64,000 bases of DNA from Hordeum vulgare subsp. vulgare (Eukaryota; Streptophyta; Magnoliopsida; Poales; Poaceae). The translations under genes and the position numbers were made by a program. The stretch is from the NCBI RefSeq assembly GCF_904849725.1, contig NC_058521.1, positions 341,294,638 through 341,358,637 on the forward strand, given 5' to 3'. The notes beneath the pieces are model-generated. The model saw only the letters and a list, made by a program, of their open reading frames with translations. It was not told the origin of the DNA and did not search any database. Below, piece by piece: positions 23,749-34,168 of this stretch. The stretch's first letter is position 1, and each line of letters begins with the position of its first letter.

Positions 23749-25178
23749 AGGGGCCATGATGGTCGCTCGATGCAGAGGGGTTGTCGGGGAAGAGGTTGGA
23801 CACATCAGGGGAGGCTGGAACTAGCCGAGAGCGTCGCCCCCACCTCGGTGGCTTCCTGTAGCGCGCCCAGAGCGCAGCTTTGGCATGCCACGGCATGCTG
23901 ACGCGCCCTGAGGTGCCTTGGACATGTCTAGTTTGTCCTGGGCACTGGCTGGGATATGGCTAGGCGTTGAAGACCTGTGGGAGCTTCGGCTGTTGAAGGG
24001 GGACAAGAAAAACAGGCGCTGTCAGCCTTGAGCTGAAGCTTAGATTGGGGATTTTGTCATTTCTACTTTGATGTTGGCCTTGAGCCAAAGAGGGGCCAGT
24101 TGACTTGGGCTTGGCATTGATGTTGGCCACCTAATATGGTAGTTTGGGAGAAAGGGTTGGGGTTTAGCTACGGTTAGGAGGGGTTTTACCCATCTGTCAG
24201 AAGGTTCTCGACAGTGGTTCAGGGTGGTTGCACCCCACCATTGGCTCTGCAACTTAACAGGATTGGGTTTGCTGCTAAAACAAGGGGTTTCACCAAGTTT
24301 GATCTCCATTGGACAAGTTTAGCTTTGTAAACTTGAAAACATCACCAAATGACCAGATGTGTTCCTTCCAAAGAAAGTGTGAGCGAATTAAGTCCCACAA
24401 ATCCCATTTTTGGTATGGAACCCTCATTTGAGGTATTAGGCACTCCTGCAAAGTTTCAACTCCATTGGACAAACTTTTCTATGTAGAGTTGCTCTAATTT
24501 CAATCTAGACAGAAGGGGTTTTGCTGTTATTTGGTGTCGTTAATCACCTTGGATCAAGGTGAAACTTTATATGGACACCAAATATGGCTTAGGGATACCA
24601 CTGGAATTTTCTAGAAATTTGGTGAGAATATTTCCATTAGAAATATTTCAAAAGGTCAAAACAGACAGAAATGGTTTTCAGGTCTTTACTCAAATAGTAA
24701 TAATATAAATAGGGGTTAAAAATCTTATGTATGGAAAATATATGTCCTTCTGATCATCTCCAAATTTTATCAGATTTTCTAAGGCAGAAAGGTATTTTTC
24801 CATATAGGAGTACCATTTCTGGCCGGAGAAATGGAAATGCAAATAAATTAGGAAAATAATTCATAAAATAATTATATTTTGTATTTGGTGCTCTAAAGTG
24901 GTGCTACGACCAGATGAACAACTTTGGATAAGAACACTTCTTGCCATCAAGGGCATGTAGTGTAACTCAAAGCAGGGTTTTACTTTAACCAGAATAATAA
25001 AAAGGGTTTTGGAAATAATTAATTAATGAGAAATGTGGTTTTTAATAACACATGATCAAGCATACAAGCATACCATGACAATCATGGCACTCACAACATT
25101 AGTTTTGAAAAAGTTTTAATAAACCGAGATTTTGGAATTATAGATAAAGTGATAGTGAAAACAGGGTGTGACAGAAGA

Positions 25179-25801
25179 CTGCCTCCCATTTACCGAGTTC
25201 TCACACAACAACGTTTATCAAGCAAGTTCAGGCAAGGACCCTTTTGAGATTCTATATGGAAAGAAGTGTCATACCCCATTCAATTGGTCTAAGACATGTG
25301 CGCGCCACATTCTTGGGAATGACATGATCGTTGAAGCAGAAGGAATGTGTCGTTTCATTCGGGATAATCTCAGAGCCGCTTAATCCCGCGAGAAGAGCTA
25401 TTATGATAGCAATCATCATGGCATGACTATTCAAATTGATGATTTGGGTTATCTCAAACTGTTTGCCATGACGGGTACTTAACACTCTGGCATCAAAGGT
25501 AAGCTTGATCCATGCTTCGTGTGCCCTTCCAAGATTGTTGGCAAAAGAGGTGACCTTGCTTATGAGTTAGATCTTCAATCCAATTTCTCAAATGTGCATG
25601 ATGTGTTTCACGTCTCTTAGCTCCGGAGATGCTTCAAGACTCTCGAGCGCACAGTTGACTTCCAAGACATTGTTCTTCAGCCAGACCTTTCCTATCATGA
25701 TCATCCAGTTGCCAGTCTCGAAGAGAATGAGTGCAAGACTTGCAACAAGTCTATCAAGTTTCTCAAAGTTAAATGGTCACACCATTCCGATAAAGAATCC
25801 T
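25179..25801 (+). pseudogene. Integrase C-terminal region of gypsy E
   Basis: This continues E after LTR A. Frame 25168-25383 reads LPFTEFSHNNVYQASSGKDP and EILYGKKCHTPFNWS, the usual E-F-SYNNSYQ...LYGRKCRTP run after the integrase core, and ends at TAA 25381. In other frames follow LAYELDLQSNFSNVHDVFH, LRRCFKTLERTVDFQDIVLQ and SIKFLKVKWSHHSDKE. These are the GPY/F-like C-terminal segments of chromovirus-type integrases. The reading stops where copia element G is inserted in the codons for KE-ATWE. Confidence 0.82.
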
Positions 25802-27313
25802 ATGCGATCGATAGAAGGTGTGTCCAGTGGGGGGTGAATAGACTACTTGAAAACATTAAAATCCTAGGCTTTTCCCAATTTTAAGGTTTGCGGATTTTAG
25901 CAATTCTAAAAAGTCTAGTACACCGTACACATGCTAGTCAACATATATGGCAGCGGAAAAGTAAAGAATTTGCACATGTAGAAAGGAGTAGAGTTTAGGA
26001 GATCAAACACAAAAAGGTTGACACCATGATTTTTGGCATGGTTCCGATAGGTGGCGCTATCGTATGTCCACGTTAGTGGAGACTTCAACCCACGGAGGGT
26101 AACGGCTCCAAGAGTCCATGGAGGGCTCCTCCCACAAGGGGTCCACGAAGAAGCGACCTTGTCTCTTCCACCACAGCTTCCTTCCACGAAGGACTACCCG
26201 CACTCATGGTAGATCTTCATGAAGTAGGCGATCTCCTTGACCTTACAAACATCTTGGTTCAATTCCACAACACGAAGTAGTAGGCTCCCAAGCGACACCT
26301 AACCAATCTATGAGCCACCACCATCCAAAAGGTAGTAGATGTGTTAGAACAACAAAATCCTTGCTCTTGTGCTTCTAAAGATAGACTACTCAACACACAA
26401 TCACTCTCTCACAGAATATGCATGGGTAGGAGAAGTTGATTTGGTCGAAAGCCGCTTGGGTAGGAGAAGTTTCAAATGATTGGATTGGAATATGTTGATC
26501 TCAACACATGAGTAGGTGGCTCTCTCTCGGAAAAATGGATCTGGCAAGAAGTGTATGTTCTGAGTGTTTGTCCCTCAAATGAGAGATGGTGGAGGGGTAT
26601 ATATAGGCAGTCCCCAAAATCTAACCGTTACACCTAATCTGACCAACTCAGTGACACCGAAGTCATGAACTCGGTGGGACCGACTTGCAATAAAGGCAGC
26701 AACTTTTGAATCTTAGTGGAACCGATATACACATGTCGGTGACACCGAAAAGGTGGCTATCGGCAGATGGCACAACTCGGTGACACCGTTACCCAAACTC
26801 GGAAATTCCGATTTTTGTATCGAGGGAACAAAAAGTTGGTCACCTAAACTCGATAGCACCGACACGGTTTTCGTTGCACAGATTTGGTGGTTTTGGCTAG
26901 GGTTCCGTCTGAGATGAAAATCTATAGGGCCGAATTGATAAAGTTTGTGGCACCGATTTTGTGTATGAGGCTTTGGACATAATGGTTATGTGGCAAAATG
27001 AGTGAGTCTTTTTGTTGGCTATCTCTCAGCACTTGAGCAACCAGTTCATTTTAATACCTCACCCCTTTTAATAGTATTGGATTTCCTATGGACTCAAAAG
27101 TGATTTCTCACAAATATAAAATGAAGAATCTTCTAGATTAAAGCTTGGGCCAATCTTATTACTTTCTTGTATCAAGGGGCATCTACACATAATCCTTTAG
27201 CCAATGCTCTCTATGCACTATTCCTGAAATATACTAAGTAAAAGTGTTAGCCCAAGAGACAATGTATGTTGTCATGAATTATGAAAAACACCAAGGGAGC
27301 ATATGTGCTTTTA
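25802..27313 (-). repeat. 3' LTR of G
   Basis: Collinear with 29618-31139 (for example GGTGAATAGACTACTTG at 25836 and 29649). The expected terminal CA has become TA at 27313. It contains many copies of the palindromic TCGGTGACACCGA-type motif at 26640-26960. Confidence 0.82.
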
Positions 27314-27327
27314 ATCTCCCCCTTTTT
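27314..27327 (-). other. Polypurine tract of G
   Basis: The minus strand reads AAAAAGGGGGAGAT immediately before the 3' LTR, the expected plus-strand primer of a copia element. Confidence 0.8.
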
Positions 27328-27415
27328 GGTAATTCATGGAAACTGAGAATCAAAGCTTCAAATAAAGCTCTCGTTGAGGTGGTGGTGAGGAAGGTTTAGG
27401 TGGATCATCATGATG

Positions 27416-27856
27416 TTATTCTTCCTCTTCTTCATCATGTCGTGTACCACTTCTGGATGCTTCCATGTTGTTTTTTGGTTCGCCTTGATGCGAAGTAGGA
27501 GCTTTGACTTGAGTTGATGAAGTAATCTCCTTCACCTCCATGGGACGAATCTTTCCAATGGATAAATCTTGGATAGCTTCTGAAGGTTCCTTATCCGCTA
27601 CATCATTTGGCAGTTGTTTGACTTGCGAACCATTAGTCTCATCAAACTTCACATCTACCGTATATTCAAATATTCGAGTGATGTTGTTGTAGACATAGTA
27701 AGTGTGACAGTTCGATTCGTAACCAAGTAGGAAACCTTCATAAGATTTAGGAGCAAATTTAGAGCGATGATGCCTATCTAGAATATAGCACTTGGAGCCG
27801 AATACTTGAAAGTATCCAACTTGGGGTTTATCACCGGTGAGTAGCTTGTATGTCAT
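27416..27856 (-). pseudogene. Integrase C-terminal part of copia G
   Basis: The 146-residue frame reads VGYFQVFGSKCYILDRHHRS, KFAPKSYEGFLLGYESNCHT and YYVYNNITRIFEYTVDVKFD. This is the segment after the copia integrase core (F.C.AYV....K...KS..G.FLGY, then YR......I..S.DV.F). It normally leads into reverse transcriptase, but here an acidic, Ser/Thr-rich tail ends just before the 3' LTR. A frame change and degenerate bases (27857-28055) separate it from the core. Confidence 0.85.
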
Positions 27857-28054
27857 TTTACCAAGAAGCTTGTGTAGGTAAAGTCAGTTTATGGCATGGC
27901 AAGTTGTTTCCACTGCTTCTGCCCAAAAGGGTCTTGGAGTCTTGTATTCGTCAAGCATAGTTCTGGCTATCTCTATGAGAGTCCGGTTCTTCCTCTCATC
28001 AACTCCATTTCGTTGAGGCGTGTACGTCACCGGGAACTCATGTGATATACCCTC

Positions 28055-28927
28055 TTAGTTAAGAAAGGTACCCACATTCAAGTTCTTGAAATCCGTTCTG
28101 TTGTCGCTCCGAACCTTCTTGATCTTCATTTCAAACTGATTTTGGGATTTTCGAGCAAAGTCCTTGAAGATCTTTTGTACCTGTGACTTATCATCAAGAA
28201 AGAATACCCATATAAGTCTAGAAAAATCATCAACAATGACTAGACCATAAGAATTTCCACCGAGGCTCTTGTAGGCATAGAGACCAAAAAGATCCATGTG
28301 AAGCAGCTCGAGTGGTCTTCTTGTAGTCATGATGTTCTTCACGGGATGGCTTCCACCAACTTGCTTTCCTGCTTGACAAGCACTACAAAGTCTATCTTTG
28401 TCAAAGATAACATCTTTAATACCAAGAATATGATCACGTCTCATAATTTTATCAAGATTACGCATACCAACATGTCCTAACCTTCTATGCCATGACCAAC
28501 CTTTAAATTTTTTAGCAATGAGACATGTACGGGGTTTGGATTTCTTAGTGAGGTTGACAATGTATAGATCACCACTAGAGAAACTAGTAAAGATAATGTT
28601 ATGGTTGTCACTAAGAAACACCTGGTATTCAACTTTCATAAATAGCACATCGAAACCAAAGTCTACTTGTCTAGATATGGAAATAATATTGTAGCCAAGG
28701 GATTCAGCAAGCATGACATTTTGAATGCAACTATCATGAGATACGACCACCTTACCAAGACCAAGTACCATACCCTTGGAGTTATCTCCAAAGCACACGC
28801 ACCTTCGAGGTCCACAGTTTGGTGTGATCTCATGGAACATGTATTTGTCTATGGTCATGTGATCGGTGCATCCACTAGCGAGAACCCACTCCTTTCCACC
28901 AGCCATGTGGTCTCTAAGGTTCACCAT
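28055..28927 (-). pseudogene. Protease, GAG-pre-integrase and integrase core of copia G
   Basis: One 290-residue frame holds three domains in order. The protease region has WVLASGCTDHMTIDKYMF, where SGCTDHMT replaces the usual DSGCTxHMTG, so the catalytic Asp is lost (LASGC). Next is the GAG-pre-integrase part, WSWHRRLGHVGMRNLDKIMR with CSACQAGKQ. Last is the integrase core, LLHMDLFGLYAYKSLGGNSY (first Asp) and VRSDNRTDFKN (second Asp; usual motif RSDNGTEFKN). The frame ends at 28055, before the catalytic Glu. Lost catalytic residues and the missing polymerase make it inactive. Confidence 0.88.
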
Positions 28928-29379
28928 AAGTATAGGTTCCTCATTTTCTTCTCATACACAATGTCAAACTCCTCATCTTCATTGTAGTAGCCATGCTCCA
29001 CATAGTCACCATCGGATGAAGATCTGTTATCATAAGAAAAAAGAGTTTCATCAGAATTTTGAATACGACAATGTTCATAATTATGCATACGAATGGCTTC
29101 AACAATGATACTTTTAATAGTAATGACATATCGTTTAGCACGCATGAGGTCACGAAGCTCCAATAGACATATATCAAAATTAGTATCACTTGGCTTCATT
29201 TTGTGAAAGGCAATGCATTTGTGGACAATTATATCACGTTTTTTCAAGGAATAGTTTGAATATCGTTCCTCTAAGTTTTTCCACAAAGTAAGAGCACACT
29301 CACAAATTTGCATTTGACTAAGCACATTTCTTGGTAGTCCTGTAATGATTAGATTAACAGTGTTAAGATTACCAAGCAT
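28921..29379 (-). pseudogene. gag (UBN2-like) of copia G
   Basis: The 152-residue frame reads LWKNLEERYSNYSLKKRDII, VHKCIAFHKMKPSDTNFDIC and LLELRDLMRAKRYVIT, and ends with acidic DGDYVEHGYYNEDEEFD. The first part matches the LTR-copia gag helix bundle. No CCHC zinc knuckle follows. It overlaps the next frame by a few bases, and the N-terminus is lost in frameshifts up to about 29580. Confidence 0.7.
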
Positions 29380-29600
29380 GTCAATTTAATCATCATGAGA
29401 AGGATGTATGGCATCAATGGGAGGCGCATAGGGATATTCAACATACTTGGGCAAATGGAACTCATCAAATATATCAACGAATTTCATCTTTCCATTGTGA
29501 AGAATACTCCCCATCAAGAATATGCACTATACCACTAGAAATCCCGGAACTAGTCACATTCATCTTCCTCCAACGGTGATTAAACCAAGGTTTTGGAGAC

Positions 29601-29617
29601 CTTGCTCTGATACCAAT
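29601..29617 (-). other. Primer-binding site of G (initiator tRNA-Met)
   Basis: The minus strand reads ATTGGTATCAGAGCAAGG directly after the 5' LTR end, complementary to initiator tRNA-Met as usual for copia elements. Confidence 0.9.
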
Positions 29618-31139
29618 TGTGGGATAGATAGAAGTTGGGTCCAGAGGGGGTGAATAGACTACTTGACAAGATTAAAATCCTAGCCTTTTCCCAATGTTAA
29701 GGTTTGCAGGTTTTAGCAATTCTAACAAGTCTAGTACACCCTACACATGCTAGTCAACATATATGACAGCAAAAAGTAAACACTTTGCACATGTAGAAAG
29801 GAGTAGAGTTTAGGAAATCAAACGCAAAGAGACTGACACGTCAATTTTGGGCATGGTTCCTATAGGTGGCGCTATCATACGTCCATGTTAGTGGAGAGTT
29901 CAACCCATATAGGGTAACAACTACGAGAGTCGACGAAGGGCTCCACCCACAAGGGTTCCACGAAGAAGCGGCCTTGTCTATTCCACCATTGCTTTTGTCC
30001 ACAAAGCACTAGCCTCACTCATGGTAGATCTTCACGAAGTAGGCAATCTCCATGCCCTTAAAAACAACTTGGTTCAACTACACAAGACGAAGTAGGAGGC
30101 TCCCAAGCGACACCTACCAAATCTAGCAGGCACCACCCTCCAAAAGGTAATAGATGTGGTAGAACGATGAACTCCTTTCTCTTGTTCTTCCAAAGATAGT
30201 TTCCTCAACACACAATCACTCTCTCACAAAATAGGCATGGGTAGCAGATGTTGATTAGGTGGAAAGCAGCTTGGGTAGGCTAGAGATCAAGTTTCAAATG
30301 ATTGGATTGGAATATCTTGATCTCAAGACATGAGTAGGTGGCTCTCTCTCAGAAAAATGGATCTGGCAATGAAGTGTATATTATGAGTGCTTCTCCCTCG
30401 AATGAGAGATGGTGGAGGGGTATATATAGGCAGTCTCCAAAATCGAACCCTTACACCTAAAGTGAAAAACTCGGTGACACCGAAGACATGAACTTGATGG
30501 TAGCGACTTGCACTATAGGCAGCAACTTTTGAATCTCGGTGGAACCGATATACACAACTCAGTGACACCGAAAAGATGGCTAACGGTTAGATGTCACAAC
30601 TCGATGACACCCATACCGAAAATCGGAAATTCTGATTTTATGTATTGAGGCAAGAGAAACTTGGTCATCTAAACTCGACAATGCCGACACGGTTTCGGTT
30701 GCACCGATTTGGTGGCTTTGGCTAGGGTTATGTGTGAGATGAAAATCGGTAGTGCCGAATTGAAAAAGTTGGCGACACCAATTTTGTGTATGAGGCTTTG
30801 GACTGAATGGTTATGTGGGAAAATGACCGAGTCTTTTTGGTGGCTAGCTCTGAGCACTTGAGCAACCAGTTCATTTTAATACGTCACCCCGTGTGAATAG
30901 TATTGGCTTTCCTATGGACTCAAAAGTGATTTCTCACAAATATAAAATGAAGGGTCTTCTATCTTGAAGCTTGGGCCAATCTTATTATTTTCTTGCATCA
31001 AGGGGCATCTTCACATAATCCTTTCGCCAATGCTCTCTATGGACTATTCCTGAAATATAGTAGGTAAAACTGTTAGTCCAAGAGACAATGTATATTGTCA
31101 TTAATTATCAAAACCACCAAGGCAGCACATGCGCTTTCA
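29618..31139 (-). repeat. 5' LTR of G
   Basis: The minus-strand start is TGAAAGCGCATGTGCTGCC (31139) and the end is CTATCCCACA (29618). It carries the same cluster of palindromic TCGGTGACACCGA-type motifs (30470-30790) as the other copy. Confidence 0.85.
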
Positions 31140-31236
31140 AAGCCACTTGGGAACGCGAGGACCTTCTCCATTCCGAGTACCCTAAATGCTTTCAACCATA
31201 GATCTCAGTTCGAGATCCTCTTGTAATGTGGGAGAG
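31140..31236 (+). pseudogene. Last codons of pol, gypsy E
   Basis: Immediately after G the plus strand reads AGCCACTTGGGAACGCGAGG, encoding ATWERE, the conserved end of chromovirus-type pol, and then LLHSEYPKCFQP and a stop. GGGAGAG at 31230-31236 is the probable polypurine tract before the 3' LTR. Confidence 0.7.
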
Positions 31237-32029
31237 TGGTAACACCCCAAGTGCACCCCTTGCCTTATTTGTAATGTATTGCATGTTTTGAACCTTCCAA
31301 CTATACCTATGTGGTTGAGTAATAATAACTTTTGGTTCATCACATCTTGCATCATGCCATCATATTGATCGTATCTTTTGTTGCATAACGTGGTTGAAAT
31401 GCTATGTGTGAGCTTATATGTGAAATGTGGGTGCAATAGTCAGTCTGGATCCCAACCAAAACCCCTTTGTTGAAAGCAACGCAAACCCCACTTATTCCTT
31501 TAATAAGTTAGGTGTTGTTTTAACTTTCCCGTTTCATTTAATAAAAATGTTGCTTCTCCAGCTAATTTTCTGCTAGGTATTTTAAAAGTTACACTTACTA
31601 GAGTTGAGATATTTTTCCGTTACGGCTTACGTGAAAAACAGTGCCAAATATTGTTTTGGGTGAATTATTCTATTTCTCTAAAAATTGTCAAACTTTTTTG
31701 ATAAATCAGGGCATTATGTTGTGAGTTAATAAACATATTTTCTTCTGCCCAAAAACAACTTCTATATTTCTCTAAGCATTATTGCAATGTGTTGTTTTTA
31801 TCAAAAAGAAAAAAAACCATTTTTCCCTGTGTGAGAGAGAGAGGCCAGCCCAGCTGGGCATCACCGCAGCAGCAGCAGCTCCCGCAGCCCGCTAGCGCCG
31901 CAGCGTCCGATCCCCCCTCGCTAGCGGCACCTACTCCATCGGAATTGCGGTTGCTTTTCTTCAGAAAGCAGCGAGCAGTGGGGCGCTCCGTGTCATGATA
32001 TTCACGGACATCGAGGCGATGCTGTCCAA

Positions 32030-32351
32030 TGTAGATGTTAATCATGTTTCTCATGTAGGATTAGGAAAGAAAGCCAAACCGAGTCCTAGTAGTATTAGGA
32101 TTCCTAGTCCTAGTCTATTTCCATAGTCCCTTGTGGAGGTGTATAAAAGACACCCTAGGAGTGTTGATTGTAACACCAGAAAAACGAAAAGCAATAAAAC
32201 AAGGCACGTCAAGAGCCTTTGGCTATAAATCCATCGATCAGTTTTATTAGTGTCGCTAGTTACGCAAGTTCCGGTCAAGTAGCCGGCCTGTCAGAATCAA
32301 GAATCGCGTAGGCACGCCTGTCAGCTGCATACGCACGTTCAAAAGCCAACA
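32030..32351 (+). repeat. 5' LTR of J
   Basis: Begins TGTAGATGTTAATCATG and ends AAAAGCCAACA. It contains GTATAAAAGACACC (TATA box near 32143) and AATAAAAC (near 32192), which mark the promoter and polyadenylation regions. It has five extra bases (near 32290) relative to the 3' copy. Confidence 0.93.
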
Positions 32352-32352
32352 A

Positions 32353-32366
32353 TTGGTATCTAGAGC
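32353..32366 (+). other. Primer-binding site of J
   Basis: TTGGTATCTAGAGCC follows the LTR by one base. It matches the initiator tRNA-Met complement (TTGGTATCAGAGCC) except for one added T. Confidence 0.8.
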
Positions 32367-32387
32367 CTCGACGATCTATGATCTACG

Positions 32388-33407
32388 ATGACGGACAGCG
32401 ACGCTGAGTCGGTCAAGTCCGGTAGCGGCGGTGCCAAGGCGAACAAGAATGGCGACAAGGTGAAGAAGGGCGTCAAGTCAGCAACCAGTGGTGGAGGAAC
32501 GAGCGGCGCTAACGTCCAGGCGCATCGCAACATCCCCATCCAGTACCCGATGCTCACCGACGCCAACTACGGCGTGTGGGCGGTGAAGATCAAGATTATT
32601 CTTCGATCCCTTCGAGTGTGGGAGGCCATCACGGATGACGACGTCGACGAGGAGCGCGACGAAGGTGCCATGGCCGCCATAGCCCAGTCTGTGCCGGATT
32701 CCGTGCTGATGACACTGGCGGAGTTCGAGACGGCAAGAGAGGCGTGGAACGCACTCAAGGAGATGAGGATCAGAGAAGATCACGTCACCAAGGCTCGGGC
32801 ACAAGTGCTGAAGCGCCAATTTCACAAGTTGCAGATGGAGGAAACTGAATCGATGAATGACTACGCCATGCGTCTTACTACTTTCGTGGGAGAGATCCGC
32901 GCGCTTGGTGCAAAGCTCGATGAGACCGAGATCGTGGAGAAATTTTTCAGTTCTGTCATTGATAAATTCACGTACATCATCGGCACGCTCGAGCAACTTT
33001 ACGACATCGACGACATGACCATAACGGAGGCGATCGGACGATTGCGGACATGGGAAGAGAATGCTCGTGGCTGTCGGAAAGGCAAAGGAGGAGGTAGTGA
33101 CCAACTCATGTACTCGCGCACAGACTCGAGGCCCCAAGTAGCAAAGGAAGGCGTGACGGTGGCGAAGGCTCAAGCAACACGAAGGTCGATGGACAAACCG
33201 GAAAAGGCAAAGGAAAAGGCAAACCACAAGGTCGTGGTAAGGCGGGCTAATCTAAAGAGCAGAAACCACGGAACTTGGACTTGTCCGAGGTCAAGTGCTA
33301 TAACTGCAATAAGATGGGTCACTTTGCGAAGGATTGTCCAAAGCCTAACAAGCGGGAGATCAAGGAAAGTTTGGCAAAGCAGGAAGACGAAGGTCCAGGT
33401 CTTCTGA
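32388..33407 (+). pseudogene. gag of copia J
   Basis: The 339-residue frame starts MTDSDAESVKSGSGGAKANK with a basic, glycine-rich N-terminus. It continues into the UBN2-type gag core: YPMLTDANYGVWAVKIKIIL, then LKEMRIREDHVTKARAQVLK and LQMEETESMNDYAMRLTTFV. The core ends near codon 230 (EAIGRLRTWEEN). Between about 33100 and 33160 the frame is shifted, so residues after that are out of register. The real continuation, with the zinc knuckle, is in another frame from 33251. Gag would form the virus-like particle in the cytoplasm. Confidence 0.9.
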
Positions 33408-34045
33408 TGGCCGAAGTTTGTGATCTCGTTGAAACGGTGGTTGTAAAACCAAGCCGGAAGGTGCTACTTCATGAGGAAAAACTGACACCAAAGTTATCCG
33501 GTGATCAGAACGTGTCGTGGTATCTCGACACGGGTGCCAGTAACCACATGACGGGGTGCAAGGAGAAATTCCTCAAGCTGGAATACGATGTTGAAGGCTC
33601 GGTCAAGTTCGGTGATGGTTCAGCTGTGGAGATTTGCGGGCAAGGATCTGTCCTCTTTGAGGGTCTCACAGGCGAACATCGCATACTCACCGGAGTGTAC
33701 TACATCCCACGGCTGCGCAACAACATCATCTCTATTGGGAAGCTTGATGAGAATGGATGCAAGGTGAATATCGAGAGCGGAGTGATGAGGATCTTCGACA
33801 ACCTCCGAAACGTGCTAGCTCGTGTTAATCGCACACGGAATAGGCTATATATCCTCAACCTTGATCAATCTCAATCGGAGTGTTGGCTCGCCAAGAGTGA
33901 TGATGATTCGTGGTTATGGCATACTAGATTTGGACACGTTAACTTCTACGCCTTGAAGGAAATGTCAAAGATGGAGATGGTATCCGAGATGCCAGTTATC
34001 GACCATATTGATCGAGTATGTGACGGGTGCTTGGTTGGAAAATAG
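33251..34045 (+). pseudogene. Zinc knuckle, protease and GAG-pre-integrase of copia J
   Basis: This frame is entered after a TAA at 33248-33250. It reads CYNCNKMGHFAKDC, a CX2CX4HX4C zinc knuckle, then the protease WYLDTGASNHMTG with intact DTGA, and later SWLWHTRFGHVNFYALKEMS and VCDGCLVGK of the GAG-pre-integrase region. An in-frame TAG at 34043-34045 cuts it right after that motif. The same frame reopens and continues to 36937. Besides the gag frameshift, these two stops are the only breaks I see. Confidence 0.92.
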
Positions 34046-34168
34046 CACCGCAGGCCATTCCCTGCTCAGTCTACCTTTCGTGCAAGTGATGCACTCGAGC
34101 TGCTCCATGGTGATCTATGTGGCCCTATCACCCCGGCAACTCACGCTGGAAAGAAGTATTTCTTCCTT

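Larger units (their letters stand above)
14958..25173 (-). mobile_element. Long gypsy LTR A (solo), split by element B
   Basis: The block starts TGTGGGGACCCCG at 14958 and ends GGGTGTGACA at 25173. Both sides carry GAAGA (14953-14957 and 25174-25178), a perfect target duplication, and the integrase of E continues beyond it. Removing element B (17638-23748 and one duplication copy) leaves about 4.1 kb with no coding region or interior, as expected of a solo LTR. Orientation is inferred from similarity to C and B. It shares the motif GAGTACTTTTGAATGTACTCGCA (near 15330) with them. Confidence 0.8.
25802..31139 (-). mobile_element. Maximus/Sirevirus-like copia element G, internally deleted
   Basis: Two 1.5-kb LTRs (25802-27313 and 29618-31139) enclose a 2.3-kb interior on the minus strand with gag, protease and integrase. 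Reverse transcriptase and RNase H are missing, since the integrase tail is followed at once by the polypurine tract and 3' LTR. G sits in the last part of E pol, between codons for KE and ATWERE. The flanking 5-mers are degenerate (around ATCCT and AGCCA). Confidence 0.85.

Noticed and set aside
32478..33227. 249-codon minus-strand ORF opposite J gag
   Set aside because: Shadow of the gag frame caused by codon composition. No domain and no promoter.
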